Source of the DNA: an uncultured Bacilli bacterium
GTDB lineage: Bacteria; Bacillota_I; Bacilli_A; RFN20; CAG-631
Reading direction: 5' to 3'
DNA length: 64,000 nt
Assembly: GCA_947627355.1 (NCBI GenBank)
Contig: CANQVX010000001.1
Location: forward strand, 1 to 64,000
Within the stretch, counting starts at the first letter, position 1. Every line of letters starts with the position of its first letter. The notes below the pieces were generated by a model. That model had not been told where the DNA came from. It searched no databases and saw only the letters and a list, made by a program, of their open reading frames with translations. This document shows, piece after piece, positions 52,108-61,102 of this stretch. The position numbers were made by a program, and so were the translations under genes.

Positions 52108-52788
52108 ATGAAACTTTTACTTATTGAAGATGAAGTTTCCTTGTCCGATGCCTTAGTTGACATTTTAAAGAAAGAAAAATATCAAGTTACTCCTATTTAT
52201 GATGGTGAGGAAGGTCTTTACTATGCTGTTTCTAATTCTTATGATTTAATCATTCTTGATGTTATGCTACCTCATTTAGATGGCATTTCTATCTTAAAAG
52301 AATTAAGAAAACAAAAAATAGACACTCCTGTTTTAATGCTTACAGCCTTATCTCAAGAAGATGATATTGTAAAAGGCTTTAATGCTGGGGCTGATGATTA
52401 TTTGTCTAAGCCTTTTTCAACGGCTGAACTACTTGCAAGAATTAAGGCTTTACTAAAAAGAACAGGTCAATACATTTATGATGATACTTTATCTTATGGA
52501 AATGTCACATTAAATCTAAAATCATATGTCTTATCTACCCCATATAATTCTATAAAAGTATCAGCTAAAGAATGTGAACTTTTAAGATTTTTATTTTCTA
52601 ATCCTAGTTTTGTTGCTACTCGTGATGATTTAATCAACAAAGTCTGGGGTTTTGATACTGAAATAGAATCAAATAGTATTGAAGTATTTATCTCATTTGT
52701 CCGTAAAAAAATGAACTTTATTAAAGCTGATATTGCTATAGTTACAGTTCGTGGTGTCGGTTATCGATTGGAGCATAAAAATGTTTAA
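52108..52788 (+). CDS. OmpR-family response regulator
   Basis: A 226-residue response regulator. The receiver domain has the acidic pair in IEDE (residues 6-9), phospho-acceptor Asp in IILDVMLP near 51, Thr/Ser in VLMLTAL near 79 and Lys in YLSKPF near 101. The C-terminal winged helix ends with TVRGVGYRLE, the OmpR/PhoB signature. It overlaps the histidine kinase gene by 8 nt, so they form a pair. The target genes are unknown. Confidence 0.95.
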   Translation: MKLLLIEDEVSLSDALVDILKKEKYQVTPIYDGEEGLYYAVSNSYDLIILDVMLPHLDGISILKELRKQKIDTPVLMLTALSQEDDIVKGFNAGADDYLSKPFSTAELLARIKALLKRTGQYIYDDTLSYGNVTLNLKSYVLSTPYNSIKVSAKECELLRFLFSNPSFVATRDDLINKVWGFDTEIESNSIEVFISFVRKKMNFIKADIAIVTVRGVGYRLEHKNV

Positions 52789-54073
52789 TGAATTAAAAAG
52801 AAAACTATATAAGATGATCATTGCCTTGGGTGGTATTTTTACATTTATCATCTTTTTTGGTATTCTTTTAGGTTCATATTTTTCTTATCAAAATGAACTT
52901 GAAAATACTTTGCATGATTCTTTTAGAACAGCCGATAATGAACAAGCAATCATTCCTCAAAAAGAATCATGTGTTTTCTTGTTAATTTATGTCGATGAAA
53001 ACGATGATATTATCTTAAATGATGAAGGAAAAGTTAAATACGAAATATTTCCTCAAGAATATGAAGAAGATGAAGAATTCAAACTTAAATATTCTTGGTG
53101 GTTTGATGGTTTAGCTGAAAATATTAATAAAGTATATAAAAAAGATGATATCTTTAAGTTCAATAATCGTCGTTATATTTTCAATAACATTGCCAAACAA
53201 ACACTAAGCACCTTAAATAAAAGAATGATGCTATTTTCTATCTTAGATTACACTTCTTCTTATAATAACTTCCAAGTTATGTTCTTTTTCTTATTAGTTG
53301 GTTATACATTAGTTACCTTATTATTATCACTTGCATCATTTATTGTTGCTGGAAAGATTGTTGAACCTATTGCCGATTCGTTTGTAAAACAAAAAGAACT
53401 AGTTGCAAATGCGTCTCATGAACTAAAAACACCATTAACAATTATTTCAGCTTCTACTTCCTTACTTGCTGAAGAACAAGAAATAGAAAGTAAAGAAAAA
53501 TGGCTAGCAAGTATCAATCAACAAACTGATAGAATGAATCAACTAATTCAACAAATGTTATATCTATCAAAAACCGAATCAAATTTAACTGTTGAAAATA
53601 AAGAAGATGTAAACTTAAGTGAAACAATTGAAAAAATAGCAATGGAATTTGATGCCATTGCCTTTGAAAGAAAGATTAACATTGAATTAAATATTCAACC
53701 TAATGTTATTTTTAAATGTAATGCTAATAACTTTAATAACTTAGTTACTATCTTACTTGATAATGCTATTAAATATAATAATGATAATGGAATAATAAGA
53801 ATTACCTTAATCCAAAAGAAAAATAAAATTGATTTATCATTCTTTAACACTGGTAAAGGAATTGATAAAGAAAACATTGAAAAAGTCTTTCAAAGATTCT
53901 ATAAAGTTGACCATGCCTATAGTCAAACATCAAATCAAAGCTTTGGCTTAGGACTTGCTATTGCAAAAGCAATAGTAACTCAAATGAATGGTACAATTAA
54001 GGTTGAAAGTACTAAAGATGTCTCAACAACATTTACTATAAAATTACAAAAAAGGTTATCGAGCGAACGATAA
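52781..54073 (+). CDS. Sensor histidine kinase
   Basis: A 430-residue membrane kinase. Two membrane helices (about 15-40 and 170-195) bracket an extracytoplasmic sensor of about 130 residues, rich in acidic residues. The dimerisation domain has the phospho-acceptor His in NASHELKTPLTIIS near 216. N-box VTILLDNAIKYN is near 318, G1 NTGKGIDKENIEKVFQRFYK near 350 and G2 SFGLGLAIAK near 380. The start at 52781 lies inside the regulator gene with TTGGAG upstream. The ligand is not evident. Confidence 0.93.
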   Translation: MFNELKRKLYKMIIALGGIFTFIIFFGILLGSYFSYQNELENTLHDSFRTADNEQAIIPQKESCVFLLIYVDENDDIILNDEGKVKYEIFPQEYEEDEEFKLKYSWWFDGLAENINKVYKKDDIFKFNNRRYIFNNIAKQTLSTLNKRMMLFSILDYTSSYNNFQVMFFFLLVGYTLVTLLLSLASFIVAGKIVEPIADSFVKQKELVANASHELKTPLTIISASTSLLAEEQEIESKEKWLASINQQTDRMNQLIQQMLYLSKTESNLTVENKEDVNLSETIEKIAMEFDAIAFERKINIELNIQPNVIFKCNANNFNNLVTILLDNAIKYNNDNGIIRITLIQKKNKIDLSFFNTGKGIDKENIEKVFQRFYKVDHAYSQTSNQSFGLGLAIAKAIVTQMNGTIKVESTKDVSTTFTIKLQKRLSSER

Positions 54074-54080
54074 CCTTTTC
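54053..54080 (+). terminator. Terminator overlapping the kinase gene end
   Basis: AAGGTTATCG pairs with CGATAACCTT, followed by TTC; the hairpin includes the last kinase codons and stop. Confidence 0.7.
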
Positions 54081-54084
54081 AAAT

Positions 54085-54161
54085 GGAAAAAAATAAGGCC
54101 CTTTTGCAGGCCTTGAACAAAGTTTTATCAGAGGGGACTGATATGCTAATCTCTTAGCGTC
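54085..54161 (-). ncRNA. Candidate small RNA 3 with C-rich loop
   Basis: On the minus strand three hairpins lie in a row. The first is GCTAA-GAGA-TTAGC (54145-54158). The second is TATCAG-TCCCCT-CTGATA (54126-54143). The third is a terminator AAGGCC/GGCCTT followed by ATTTTTTT (54085-54114). A -10-like TAATAT or TATTTT lies just upstream (54165-54175). The UCCCCU loop is complementary to Shine-Dalgarno sequences, as in trans-acting sRNAs of Bacilli and staphylococci. No known family is recognised. It ends shortly after the kinase terminator, convergent with it. Confidence 0.5.
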
Positions 54162-54201
54162 TTTATATTAAAATAGTTTTATTAAATGAACATTAAAATT
54201 T

Positions 54202-54223
54202 AAAACTTTTTTGAAACTTTTTT
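54202..54223. repeat. Tandem 11-nt direct repeat, second copy
   Basis: AAAACTTTTTT (54202-54212) and GAAACTTTTTT (54213-54223) match the pair upstream of cas9 (24529-24550) at 21 of 22 positions. It lies between candidate small RNA 3 (minus) and the collagen-like gene (plus). Confidence 0.5.
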
Positions 54224-54298
54224 ATTTTGTGCTAATAACTAGAATAAAACTTTTTAGATGCATATGCTAAATTGAAGCGTTATATGGAGGATGATATC

Positions 54299-54826
54299 AT
54301 GCGTTTCAATGGCTTTTTTAACAATGGTTGTTTTCCTGTGCCTAACCCTTGTTGTGAGCCCGTATGCCAAACATATGCTTGCAACCAAACAACCATTCCT
54401 GGCCCTGTAGGACCTCAAGGCCCACAAGGTATTCAAGGACCTGTTGGTGCTACTGGTCCTCAAGGATTACAAGGACCTACTGGACCACAAGGTGCTGTTG
54501 GCCCACAAGGACCTCAAGGACTACAAGGTGTAGCTGGTGCCACCGGCCCTACTGGGGCTACCGGACCAATTGGACCTACTGGACCACAAGGTATTCAAGG
54601 TTTAACTGGACCTACTGGGGCTACTGGCCCTCAAGGACCACAAGGACTTCAAGGATTACAAGGTGAAGTAGGACCTACCGGCCCTCAAGGGGTAGCAGGT
54701 GAAAATGGATTAACTCCAACCTTTACCATTGGTAGTGTTACTACTGGTCCAACCCCTAGTGTAACAATTGAAGGTACTGCACCTAACTATACTTTAAACT
54801 TTGTCTTACCTCAAGCTGCAGCTTAA
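54299..54826 (+). CDS. Collagen-like repeat protein, exosporium BclA-like
   Basis: A 175-residue protein. The N-terminal 35 residues are Cys-rich ([16 protein letters not shown]). Then come about 35 Gly-X-Y triplets ([19 protein letters not shown] and so on) rich in Pro, Gln, Thr and Ala. The C-terminal domain includes [16 protein letters not shown], as in small collagen-like surface proteins. There is no signal peptide. Together with gpr this suggests a spore-surface filament, though a vegetative surface role is possible. The start at 54299 has GGAGG upstream. CATATGCTA at 54261-54269 resembles the -10 of sigma-E/K promoters. Confidence 0.85.
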   Translation: MRFNGFFNNGCFPVPNPCCEPVCQTYACNQTTIPGPVGPQGPQGIQGPVGATGPQGLQGPTGPQGAVGPQGPQGLQGVAGATGPTGATGPIGPTGPQGIQGLTGPTGATGPQGPQGLQGLQGEVGPTGPQGVAGENGLTPTFTIGSVTTGPTPSVTIEGTAPNYTLNFVLPQAAA

Positions 54827-54837
54827 CGCATAGCCAA

Positions 54838-54870
54838 GATCCCATTTCTTAGAAAAATGGGATTTTTGTT
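54838..54870 (+). terminator. Terminator of the collagen-like gene
   Basis: ATCCCATTT pairs with AAATGGGAT, followed by TTTTTG. Confidence 0.8.
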
Positions 54871-54923
54871 TGTAGTTTGTTTGTTTTTACATTATAATGA
54901 AATCGAATTAAGGATGTGTTGAT

Positions 54924-55922
54924 ATGCCAAAGGCACTTAAAAAAACTCTAATTATTATAGGTTCAATTATTCTAACTTTAGCCGTTTTGACCGGCGTTTT
55001 ATTACTTGTTGTTACTCATGATTATTCAGGTGCTAAACCAGTTTCAGTAGCAAATTGTACTAATCCTCATATATCAAAAACTGGAAAGCCTATGGTATCA
55101 GCTCATAGATCTGGTGCTGGCATAGCTCCAGAAAACACTATGAAAGCATTTGAAAATATCATTCAAAATCAAGATAAATTCCAAATTGATATCTTTGAAT
55201 TTGATTTACAAATCACAAAAGATGATGAAATCATCTTACTACACGATGAAACACTTGATAGAACTAGTGATTCAAGAAAAGTATTTAATGTTAAAAATGC
55301 GAAGGTTCATAATTATACTTATGATGAATTAAGAAAACTTAATATGGGTGTAAATTTTGTCGATGAAAACGGCCAAAAACCATATGCTAACTATACCAGT
55401 GAAACCTTACCAGATGATTTAAAAGTTGTTAGGTTAGATGATGTTTTAGATTATCTTTCTAATTTTAAAAACTTTAACTTTATCATGGAAATTAAAGATA
55501 GTGGAACACTAGGTAAAAAAGCCGCTGATAGAATTCATGAAATATTAATTGAAAACAACGTTCTTCAAAGGACTATCATTGGTACATTTCATGGTGAAAT
55601 AACAAAATATCTGGATAAAACTTACCCAGATATGTATCGTTCAGCTAGTGTTAAAGAAGTTATTGGCTTCTATTTAGATTCCTTATTTAATATTAAACGT
55701 AAAAATAGTCATTATAAATTTGTAGCATTACAAATTCCTGATGAAGACTATGTTGTAAAACTAGGAACAACACGTTTAATAAACTATGCTCATAAACATA
55801 ACATTGCTGTTCAATATTGGACAATCAACAAGAAAAAAGATGTTAAGGATTTAGCTAGCAAAGGTGCTGATGCTATTATGAGTGATTATCCAGATATGGT
55901 TTATGAAACCATCAATGCTTGA
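54924..55922 (+). CDS. Glycerophosphodiester phosphodiesterase, membrane-anchored
   Basis: A 332-residue GDPD. One N-terminal membrane helix (about 8-30) is followed by the catalytic TIM barrel outside the membrane. It has SAHRSGAGIAPENTMKAF near residue 55 (first catalytic His), FEFDLQITKDDEIILLHDETLDR near 95 (metal ligands and second His), FIMEIKDSG near 190 and the family end IMSDYPDM. It hydrolyses glycerophosphodiesters to glycerol-3-phosphate, for lipid or teichoic acid turnover. GGATGTG precedes the start. Its end lies 3 nt from the convergent gene. Confidence 0.9.
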   Translation: MPKALKKTLIIIGSIILTLAVLTGVLLLVVTHDYSGAKPVSVANCTNPHISKTGKPMVSAHRSGAGIAPENTMKAFENIIQNQDKFQIDIFEFDLQITKDDEIILLHDETLDRTSDSRKVFNVKNAKVHNYTYDELRKLNMGVNFVDENGQKPYANYTSETLPDDLKVVRLDDVLDYLSNFKNFNFIMEIKDSGTLGKKAADRIHEILIENNVLQRTIIGTFHGEITKYLDKTYPDMYRSASVKEVIGFYLDSLFNIKRKNSHYKFVALQIPDEDYVVKLGTTRLINYAHKHNIAVQYWTINKKKDVKDLASKGADAIMSDYPDMVYETINA

Positions 55923-55925
55923 TAT

Positions 55926-57587
55926 TTATTTTAATGTTACTTTGTGAGTCACATAGCCACATGAATTAGCTAATAAATTATATTCAAGGATGAATTGTAA
56001 ACTGCTATGAGGTTTAACCTTAACAGTATAAGTAAAGTCATTATTGATTGAACCTTCAGGATCATCCTTGTCATTATGCATAATAGTAAACATAGGAGAG
56101 TTTTTAATAAGCTTTCCTTTTTTATTTCTACGAAGCACACATAATGAACCAGTGTTTCTCATATTAATGGTAACTGTCCTTTCTTTTTCACCTTGGTTTA
56201 TGAAAGTAAAATAATCCATATAATCCATCATCCAGTTACCAATATTTGCAAGTCTACCATGGCCATCTAAATGGTCAGCATCAATACAAATTACTTCGTT
56301 TTTATCGTTAATTGTGTAATATTTAGTCATATCAGTTCCAACACCCTCATGACAACCTTGAGGATTGATATGAGTAACCCAATTAGTTCTTTTTTGAGTA
56401 TGAGGTGTACTATTTAGTTCCTTATAAGGATAAGGGTTTTCTAAAGGATTATCATCATAATAATTAACGTATTCAACTGGTAAATCTTGACTCTTAGTTA
56501 AATCATTAAACATATAAGTAATCATAGTATCAACAACACCATGACAATTATCATAACCAACATATTGACTACCATAGTCATGACCATTACGGTTTACTAC
56601 ATATCCTTGGTGAGTGTTGTTATCTTTGATTTGTTTTGGATCTTGATAGACAAAGAAACTTCCTTCGGCTTCACCTAAAACTTCAAATAAAACAGCACCA
56701 TTAGAACAGCCACCCGATACTAATTTATCAGCAGATTTAAAAACATTAATATGTTTATATGAATCAGCAGTAGTTCCACCCATTACATAAATATATTTTC
56801 CTTTAGGAATACGATAGGTAATAGGTTGATATTTCTTAGTCTTATAATTGTTTGAAAAATTAAAATAATCTTTGAATTTTTGTTTTTGTTTTTCTGTGAA
56901 GTTTTTAGGATCATATCTAAAATTAGCATTATAGAAATCAACCCATTCTTTTTCACCTAACCAACAACCTTGACCATCTAATTGAAAGCCCATGTTTAAA
57001 ACTGTAACATAAATAGCTTCATTAGAAGTGTTTTTTACTTGATAACCATAATAGAATGGTTGGTCATAGTTATTATGTTCAAAGGTAAAGAAAACCTTTT
57101 TATAAGAAATATCAACACGTGATAAGGCTTTTCCCATATCATCAGCTGTTAACTTTTCAGGATTGTTACAATTGATATATAAACCATCATAATCAGATCT
57201 TTTAGTTGCTTGAATAATAGCAGGTTTTAATGGATCTACATCTCTTTTAGCGTTTTTATTTAATGATCTAACGTTTACCATTTCAAGTGGTTCATATGGC
57301 ATAGTTGCCTTATTATGTAAAGGAGTAACCTTAATATTAATTTTATTAGTCTTACCTCTAAAAATAGATAAAAAGATACTATCGCCTTTCTTTAAATCAA
57401 TGGTAAATGAACTTGTAGAACTTTTAATAACTTTATGAATAGCATTACGAATTTCAACCTTCTTTAAGCCCTTAAACTTTACTTCATAAGTATCAGTATA
57501 AGGTACTTTCATAATGTATTCAGTGAAATCAAATTTCTTTGTAAAGAAATCTTTAATAGAAGAAAATCTCATAGCATTTAACATCAT
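55926..57587 (-). CDS. Large unknown protein coupled to ttcA
   Basis: A 553-residue protein, not recognised. There is no signal peptide or membrane helix. It looks beta-rich in the first 300 residues (short strands such as SFTIDLKKGDSIFLSIF) and at the C-terminus (FTYTVKVKPHSSLQFILEY), with many Asn, Tyr and aromatic residues. A His/Asp-rich stretch (CIDADHLDGHGRLANIGNW, near 440) could be an active or metal site. Its ATG overlaps the ttcA stop (ATGA), so it is translated from the tcdA-ttcA transcript. A carbohydrate- or surface-related function would be a guess. Confidence 0.6.
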   Translation of the reverse strand: MMLNAMRFSSIKDFFTKKFDFTEYIMKVPYTDTYEVKFKGLKKVEIRNAIHKVIKSSTSSFTIDLKKGDSIFLSIFRGKTNKINIKVTPLHNKATMPYEPLEMVNVRSLNKNAKRDVDPLKPAIIQATKRSDYDGLYINCNNPEKLTADDMGKALSRVDISYKKVFFTFEHNNYDQPFYYGYQVKNTSNEAIYVTVLNMGFQLDGQGCWLGEKEWVDFYNANFRYDPKNFTEKQKQKFKDYFNFSNNYKTKKYQPITYRIPKGKYIYVMGGTTADSYKHINVFKSADKLVSGGCSNGAVLFEVLGEAEGSFFVYQDPKQIKDNNTHQGYVVNRNGHDYGSQYVGYDNCHGVVDTMITYMFNDLTKSQDLPVEYVNYYDDNPLENPYPYKELNSTPHTQKRTNWVTHINPQGCHEGVGTDMTKYYTINDKNEVICIDADHLDGHGRLANIGNWMMDYMDYFTFINQGEKERTVTINMRNTGSLCVLRRNKKGKLIKNSPMFTIMHNDKDDPEGSINNDFTYTVKVKPHSSLQFILEYNLLANSCGYVTHKVTLK

Positions 57588-58447
57588 TCATCCTCCTCAC
57601 TATTTGAATCATTTTCTATTTTTTTATCATAGTTATCTAAAAAAGATACCTTTTTACCGGCAATTTTATAACCAAGTATCATGTCTAAAGTGACATTTGA
57701 AGCACTTTTAAAGATATTTTTTTCCACTTGTGGATTATAGGCTAATAAATCATGAATTAGTTTTTTAGTTGCTAATCGTTGAGAACCAGTATTATTGTTT
57801 TTAGCAACTCCTTCAGTAAACTTACAAGCACATTGTAGGAATTGTAATTGATGGAAATTCTTAAAAGCAATAATATCTTTTTCTCTTATAAAATACATTG
57901 GTCTTATTAATTGCATACCTTCATAATTAGTTGATCTAAGTTTAGGAAGCATTGTTTGAAAAGAACCAACATTTAACAAATTCATCAAGGTTGTTTCAAT
58001 TACATCATCATAATGATGACCTAAAGCAATCTTATTACAACCTAGTGATTTAGCTATGTTATATAAGGCTCCACGTCTCATCTTAGCACATAAAAAGCAT
58101 GGACTTTTATCTTGAGCATTAGCAACTTCAAAGATATCAGTATCAACAATCTTAGCATCAATTCTTAATAGTTCTAGATTATGTTTAATTAAGTCAAGGT
58201 TAGGTTTACTATAACCCGGATTCATAACTAGATATTCTATTTCAAAAGGAAAATCACTATATTGATGTAAATGTTGAAACAATTTAGCCATTACCATGGA
58301 ATCTTTTCCACCTGAAATACAAACACAGATATGATCATTTTCTTGAATAAGTTCATATTCTTTGATAGCTTTTACAAACTTAGACCATAATCTTGAGCGA
58401 TATTTCTTAGTAAGTGAATATTGATAAACATCTTGAATTTCTTTCAT
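57584..58447 (-). CDS. ttcA: TtcA-like tRNA 2-thiocytidine synthetase family protein
   Basis: A 287-residue PP-loop ATPase of the TtcA/TtuA/TilS superfamily. The PP-loop is ISGGKDSMVM near residue 45. PCFLCAKMRRGALYNIA near 120 holds the CxxC pair that with a later Cys (CACKF near 208) binds an Fe-S cluster in TtcA. LGHHYDDVIETTLMNL near 144 is the conserved HHxDD motif. It probably thiolates cytidine 32 of some tRNAs; other substrates are possible. It is translationally coupled to tcdA upstream and the unknown gene downstream. Confidence 0.85.
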   Translation of the reverse strand: MKEIQDVYQYSLTKKYRSRLWSKFVKAIKEYELIQENDHICVCISGGKDSMVMAKLFQHLHQYSDFPFEIEYLVMNPGYSKPNLDLIKHNLELLRIDAKIVDTDIFEVANAQDKSPCFLCAKMRRGALYNIAKSLGCNKIALGHHYDDVIETTLMNLLNVGSFQTMLPKLRSTNYEGMQLIRPMYFIREKDIIAFKNFHQLQFLQCACKFTEGVAKNNNTGSQRLATKKLIHDLLAYNPQVEKNIFKSASNVTLDMILGYKIAGKKVSFLDNYDKKIENDSNSEEDE

Positions 58448-59211
58448 TGTTTTTCTTCTTCCTTTTTAGTTAATAAATCTTTTATAACTTCACTAGCTAT
58501 TAGATAACCAGCTGAAGCTGGAACAAAACTAGTACTTCCTGGTGCTTTAGTTATCTTATTGCAATCATTGCTTTTAGGGCATTTATCTTGATAAGCACAA
58601 TTAGTTTCGTTTACTACATTATTTTTAATTGGTAATTCTTTTGAGTATAACACTTTTAGCCGTTTCACTCGACGATTTTTAAGTTCATGACGCATAACTT
58701 TAGCCAGTGGACAAACACTAGTTTTATAGATATCAGTGATTTCGAGTTTACTAGGATCAACCTTATTTCCACAACCCATACAAGAAATAATGTTAACATT
58801 GTTTTCTTTACATTTCATGATTAATTCAATTTTTGCTGTAACTGTATCGATAGCATCGATAACATAATCATAATTTGTTAAGTCAAATTCATGAGAATTT
58901 TCCGGTAGAAAGAAGCGTTTTCTAGATTCTACATTAATATCTTTGTTTATTTTTAATAGATGTTCTTTCATTACATCTACTTTATATTTTCCAATGGTTT
59001 CAAGGTTAGCTACTAGTTGTCTATTGATGTTAGTAACACATACTATATCATCATCAACTAGTAAGAAATGTTTGATACCACTTCTAGCTAGTCCATCAAC
59101 AACATAACCACCAACACCACCTATGCCAAAAATGGCAACCTTACATTTGCCAAGATAATCTAAATCACTATCAGAATAAATAAGTCTCAATCTAGAAAAT
59201 TGATCCTTCAT
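58444..59211 (-). CDS. tcdA: tRNA threonylcarbamoyladenosine dehydratase
   Basis: A 255-residue ThiF/E1-like enzyme that cyclises t6A to ct6A in tRNA. It has QFSRLRLIYSDSDLDYL at the start, the ATP-binding loop GIGGVGGYVVDGLARSG near 31, DDDIVCVTNINRQ near 52 and VIDAIDTVTAK near 113. The adenylation Cys region CMGCGNKVDPSKLEI is near 138. The start at 59211 has GGAGGGAT upstream and fits the family length. The gene overlaps ttcA by 4 nt, so this is a tRNA-modification operon. Confidence 0.92.
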   Translation of the reverse strand: MKDQFSRLRLIYSDSDLDYLGKCKVAIFGIGGVGGYVVDGLARSGIKHFLLVDDDIVCVTNINRQLVANLETIGKYKVDVMKEHLLKINKDINVESRKRFFLPENSHEFDLTNYDYVIDAIDTVTAKIELIMKCKENNVNIISCMGCGNKVDPSKLEITDIYKTSVCPLAKVMRHELKNRRVKRLKVLYSKELPIKNNVVNETNCAYQDKCPKSNDCNKITKAPGSTSFVPASAGYLIASEVIKDLLTKKEEEKQ

Positions 59212-59265
59212 GTTATCCCTCCAATTGCTTTTATATTTTAGCATATAAAGCACCTGTTTACAAAA

Positions 59266-59303
59266 TAAAAAGCCAAAATATCATATGACACCTTGGCTAA
59301 TTA
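59266..59303 (-). terminator. Terminator of the purine permease gene
   Basis: On the minus strand AGCCAAGGTGT...ATATTTTGGCT forms a hairpin followed by TTTTTATTTT, just after the permease stop. Confidence 0.7.
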
Positions 59304-59320
59304 TCAATTATCTATTTTAT

Positions 59321-60871
59321 TTAAATAATAGTAGGAACTATGAAATAAACAACAAATAGTAAAAAGACAACTAATGTAACAATTGAAATGTTAGGACATG
59401 GCTTTTCTAGTCCTTCTTTATTTTTACTTGTAGCATATTTAATTAAATCAACAATGTAACAAATAAAGTTAATGAAAACATAAGAAATAATACCAATTCC
59501 AATACCTTTAGTAATGGAATATGTTAAAACCATCATAGCAATTGTTAAAAAAGCAGGAACAGCATTTTTAACAGTGCTAAAGTCAACATTTTTAACATTT
59601 TGCATCATTAAAACACCAACATAAATAAGTGCGCCAGCAGCTGCAGCACTAGGAATGAAAGCAAACAAAGGAAGTAAGAATAATGATAAGAAAAATAAAA
59701 TAGCAGTGATAAGTGAAGCAAAACCAGTCTTTCCACCTGCTGCGATACCAGTTCCTGATTCAACAAAGGTGGTAACAGTAGAAGTACCAAATACAGCACC
59801 AGTAACAGTTGCAACTGAATCAGATACCATAATCTTGTTATAGTTTAAAGGTTTTCCAGTTTCGTCAAGTAAATTAGCATTAGTAGCACAACCAACAACA
59901 GTTCCCATAGTATCAAACATATCAATCATACAGAAAGTAATAACTAACATTAATGAGGTCATAAATGAGCCTTCAGGAAATTTAAAACCATCTTTAAAGG
60001 CTGAAGCAAAGACACCTTCTTTAGCTGAGAAATAATATTTAAAACTATTCCAGAATTTCCAAGTGACACCAGGAGTTTTACCAAGTAAAATATTAATATC
60101 AGCAACTTTTAAAGGAATTGCTACAACGGTAGCAATTAAAATACCATAAATAACAGCACCTTTTACCTTATAATGAGATAAAACGGCAATGGTAATCAAA
60201 CTAACTAAGGCAACTAAAGCATATGTGTAACCATATAAATTGCCGGCAGAATCGGTTAAATGGCCGGTAAATATTTTAGTTAAATCAACAAATTCAACAA
60301 GAGTATAAGGATTAGCGACAACGATTTTTGCATTTTGCATACCAATAAAAGCAATAAATAAACCAATTCCAACTGGAATTGAACGTCTAATACAATTAGG
60401 CATGCCATCAAAAATCTTTTCTCTTAAAGTTATCCATTTACCAGTCGTTTTATCTTTTTTTATCGGTATAATCGATAAAACTAGAAATAAGACACCGGAA
60501 ATAAACACTAACAATAAGGCATTAGCAAGAGAATAAGAATAACTATAAGCAAAAGCACCAACACCACCACCAATAACACCACCAAGAGTTGAGTTTAACC
60601 CCATGCCTGGTGCTTGTGCTAGTGGCATTTTAGCATATAGTGACATTAATAAAGTACCGATAATAGCACCAAATGCTGTAGCAATAAAAATAGAGGCCCA
60701 TCTAAAATCAGAGGCGCCTCCATAAAGAATTTGACTAGGGTTTACAGTCAAGATATAAGCCATTGCTAGAAAGGTTGCAATACCGGCAATAATTTCTACT
60801 TTAAAAGATGAACCATTTAAAGTAATCTTGAAAAAATCGTCTAGTCTTTGTTTAAAACTTTTCTTGTTCAT
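59321..60871 (-). CDS. pbuG: Guanine/hypoxanthine permease (AzgA/PbuG family)
   Basis: A 516-residue NCS2 transporter of the AzgA subfamily, about 13 membrane helices. The N-terminal helix motif IAGIATFLAMAYILTVNP is near residue 28, the APGMGLN substrate-site motif near 92, and FCMIDMFDTMGTVVG near 312 is a core transport helix. It imports hypoxanthine/guanine with protons. A guanine riboswitch with a terminator sits in its leader, which agrees with substrate. The start has GGAGG 6 nt upstream. The RNA switch and its promoter lie between this gene and uraA. Confidence 0.92.
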   Translation of the reverse strand: MNKKSFKQRLDDFFKITLNGSSFKVEIIAGIATFLAMAYILTVNPSQILYGGASDFRWASIFIATAFGAIIGTLLMSLYAKMPLAQAPGMGLNSTLGGVIGGGVGAFAYSYSYSLANALLLVFISGVLFLVLSIIPIKKDKTTGKWITLREKIFDGMPNCIRRSIPVGIGLFIAFIGMQNAKIVVANPYTLVEFVDLTKIFTGHLTDSAGNLYGYTYALVALVSLITIAVLSHYKVKGAVIYGILIATVVAIPLKVADINILLGKTPGVTWKFWNSFKYYFSAKEGVFASAFKDGFKFPEGSFMTSLMLVITFCMIDMFDTMGTVVGCATNANLLDETGKPLNYNKIMVSDSVATVTGAVFGTSTVTTFVESGTGIAAGGKTGFASLITAILFFLSLFLLPLFAFIPSAAAAGALIYVGVLMMQNVKNVDFSTVKNAVPAFLTIAMMVLTYSITKGIGIGIISYVFINFICYIVDLIKYATSKNKEGLEKPCPNISIVTLVVFLLFVVYFIVPTII

Positions 60872-60892
60872 AAAGAACCTCCTTTTCTATTA

Positions 60893-61020
60893 TCAAAAAA
60901 TGATTCCAATCATGAGACGGAATCATTTCAAACAATAGAAAAGAAATGTTTATTCCGTCATAGTCCTAAATTTACGGTTTAGGGTAGAAACTGCTTACCA
61001 TATTAAAGCGATATATGACT
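60893..61020 (-). promoter_or_regulatory. Guanine (purine) riboswitch with terminator
   Basis: On the minus strand the aptamer (60957-61020) has P1 GTCATA/TATGAC, the J1/2-P2 region with ATATGG, the CAGTTTCTACC loop segment and J3/1 GACTATG. The C at the key position (GACTATG, not GATTATG) predicts guanine/hypoxanthine. Downstream, GACGGAAT can pair with ATTCCGTC as antiterminator. The competing terminator AATGATTCC/GGAATCATT with a T-run lies at 60893-60928. Ligand binding should favour termination (OFF switch) for pbuG. Confidence 0.93.
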
Positions 61021-61043
61021 GAAAATCTTTTTAAGACATCCTT

Positions 61044-61072
61044 AGTATAATGGCTAAGTTAAACCTTTTCAA
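61044..61072 (-). promoter_or_regulatory. Promoter of riboswitch-pbuG
   Basis: TTGAAA (61067-61072) and TATACT (61044-61049) lie on the minus strand with 17 nt spacing; transcription would start near 61037, shortly before the aptamer. Confidence 0.8.
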
Positions 61073-61102
61073 TTAAAAATTTAATGTAAGCGGTTGCAAC
61101 TT

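Noticed and set aside
54364-54666. Second long frame inside the collagen-like gene, Trp/Thr/Arg-rich
   Set aside because: Shadow of the GGNCCNCAR triplet repeat in another frame; no ribosome site.
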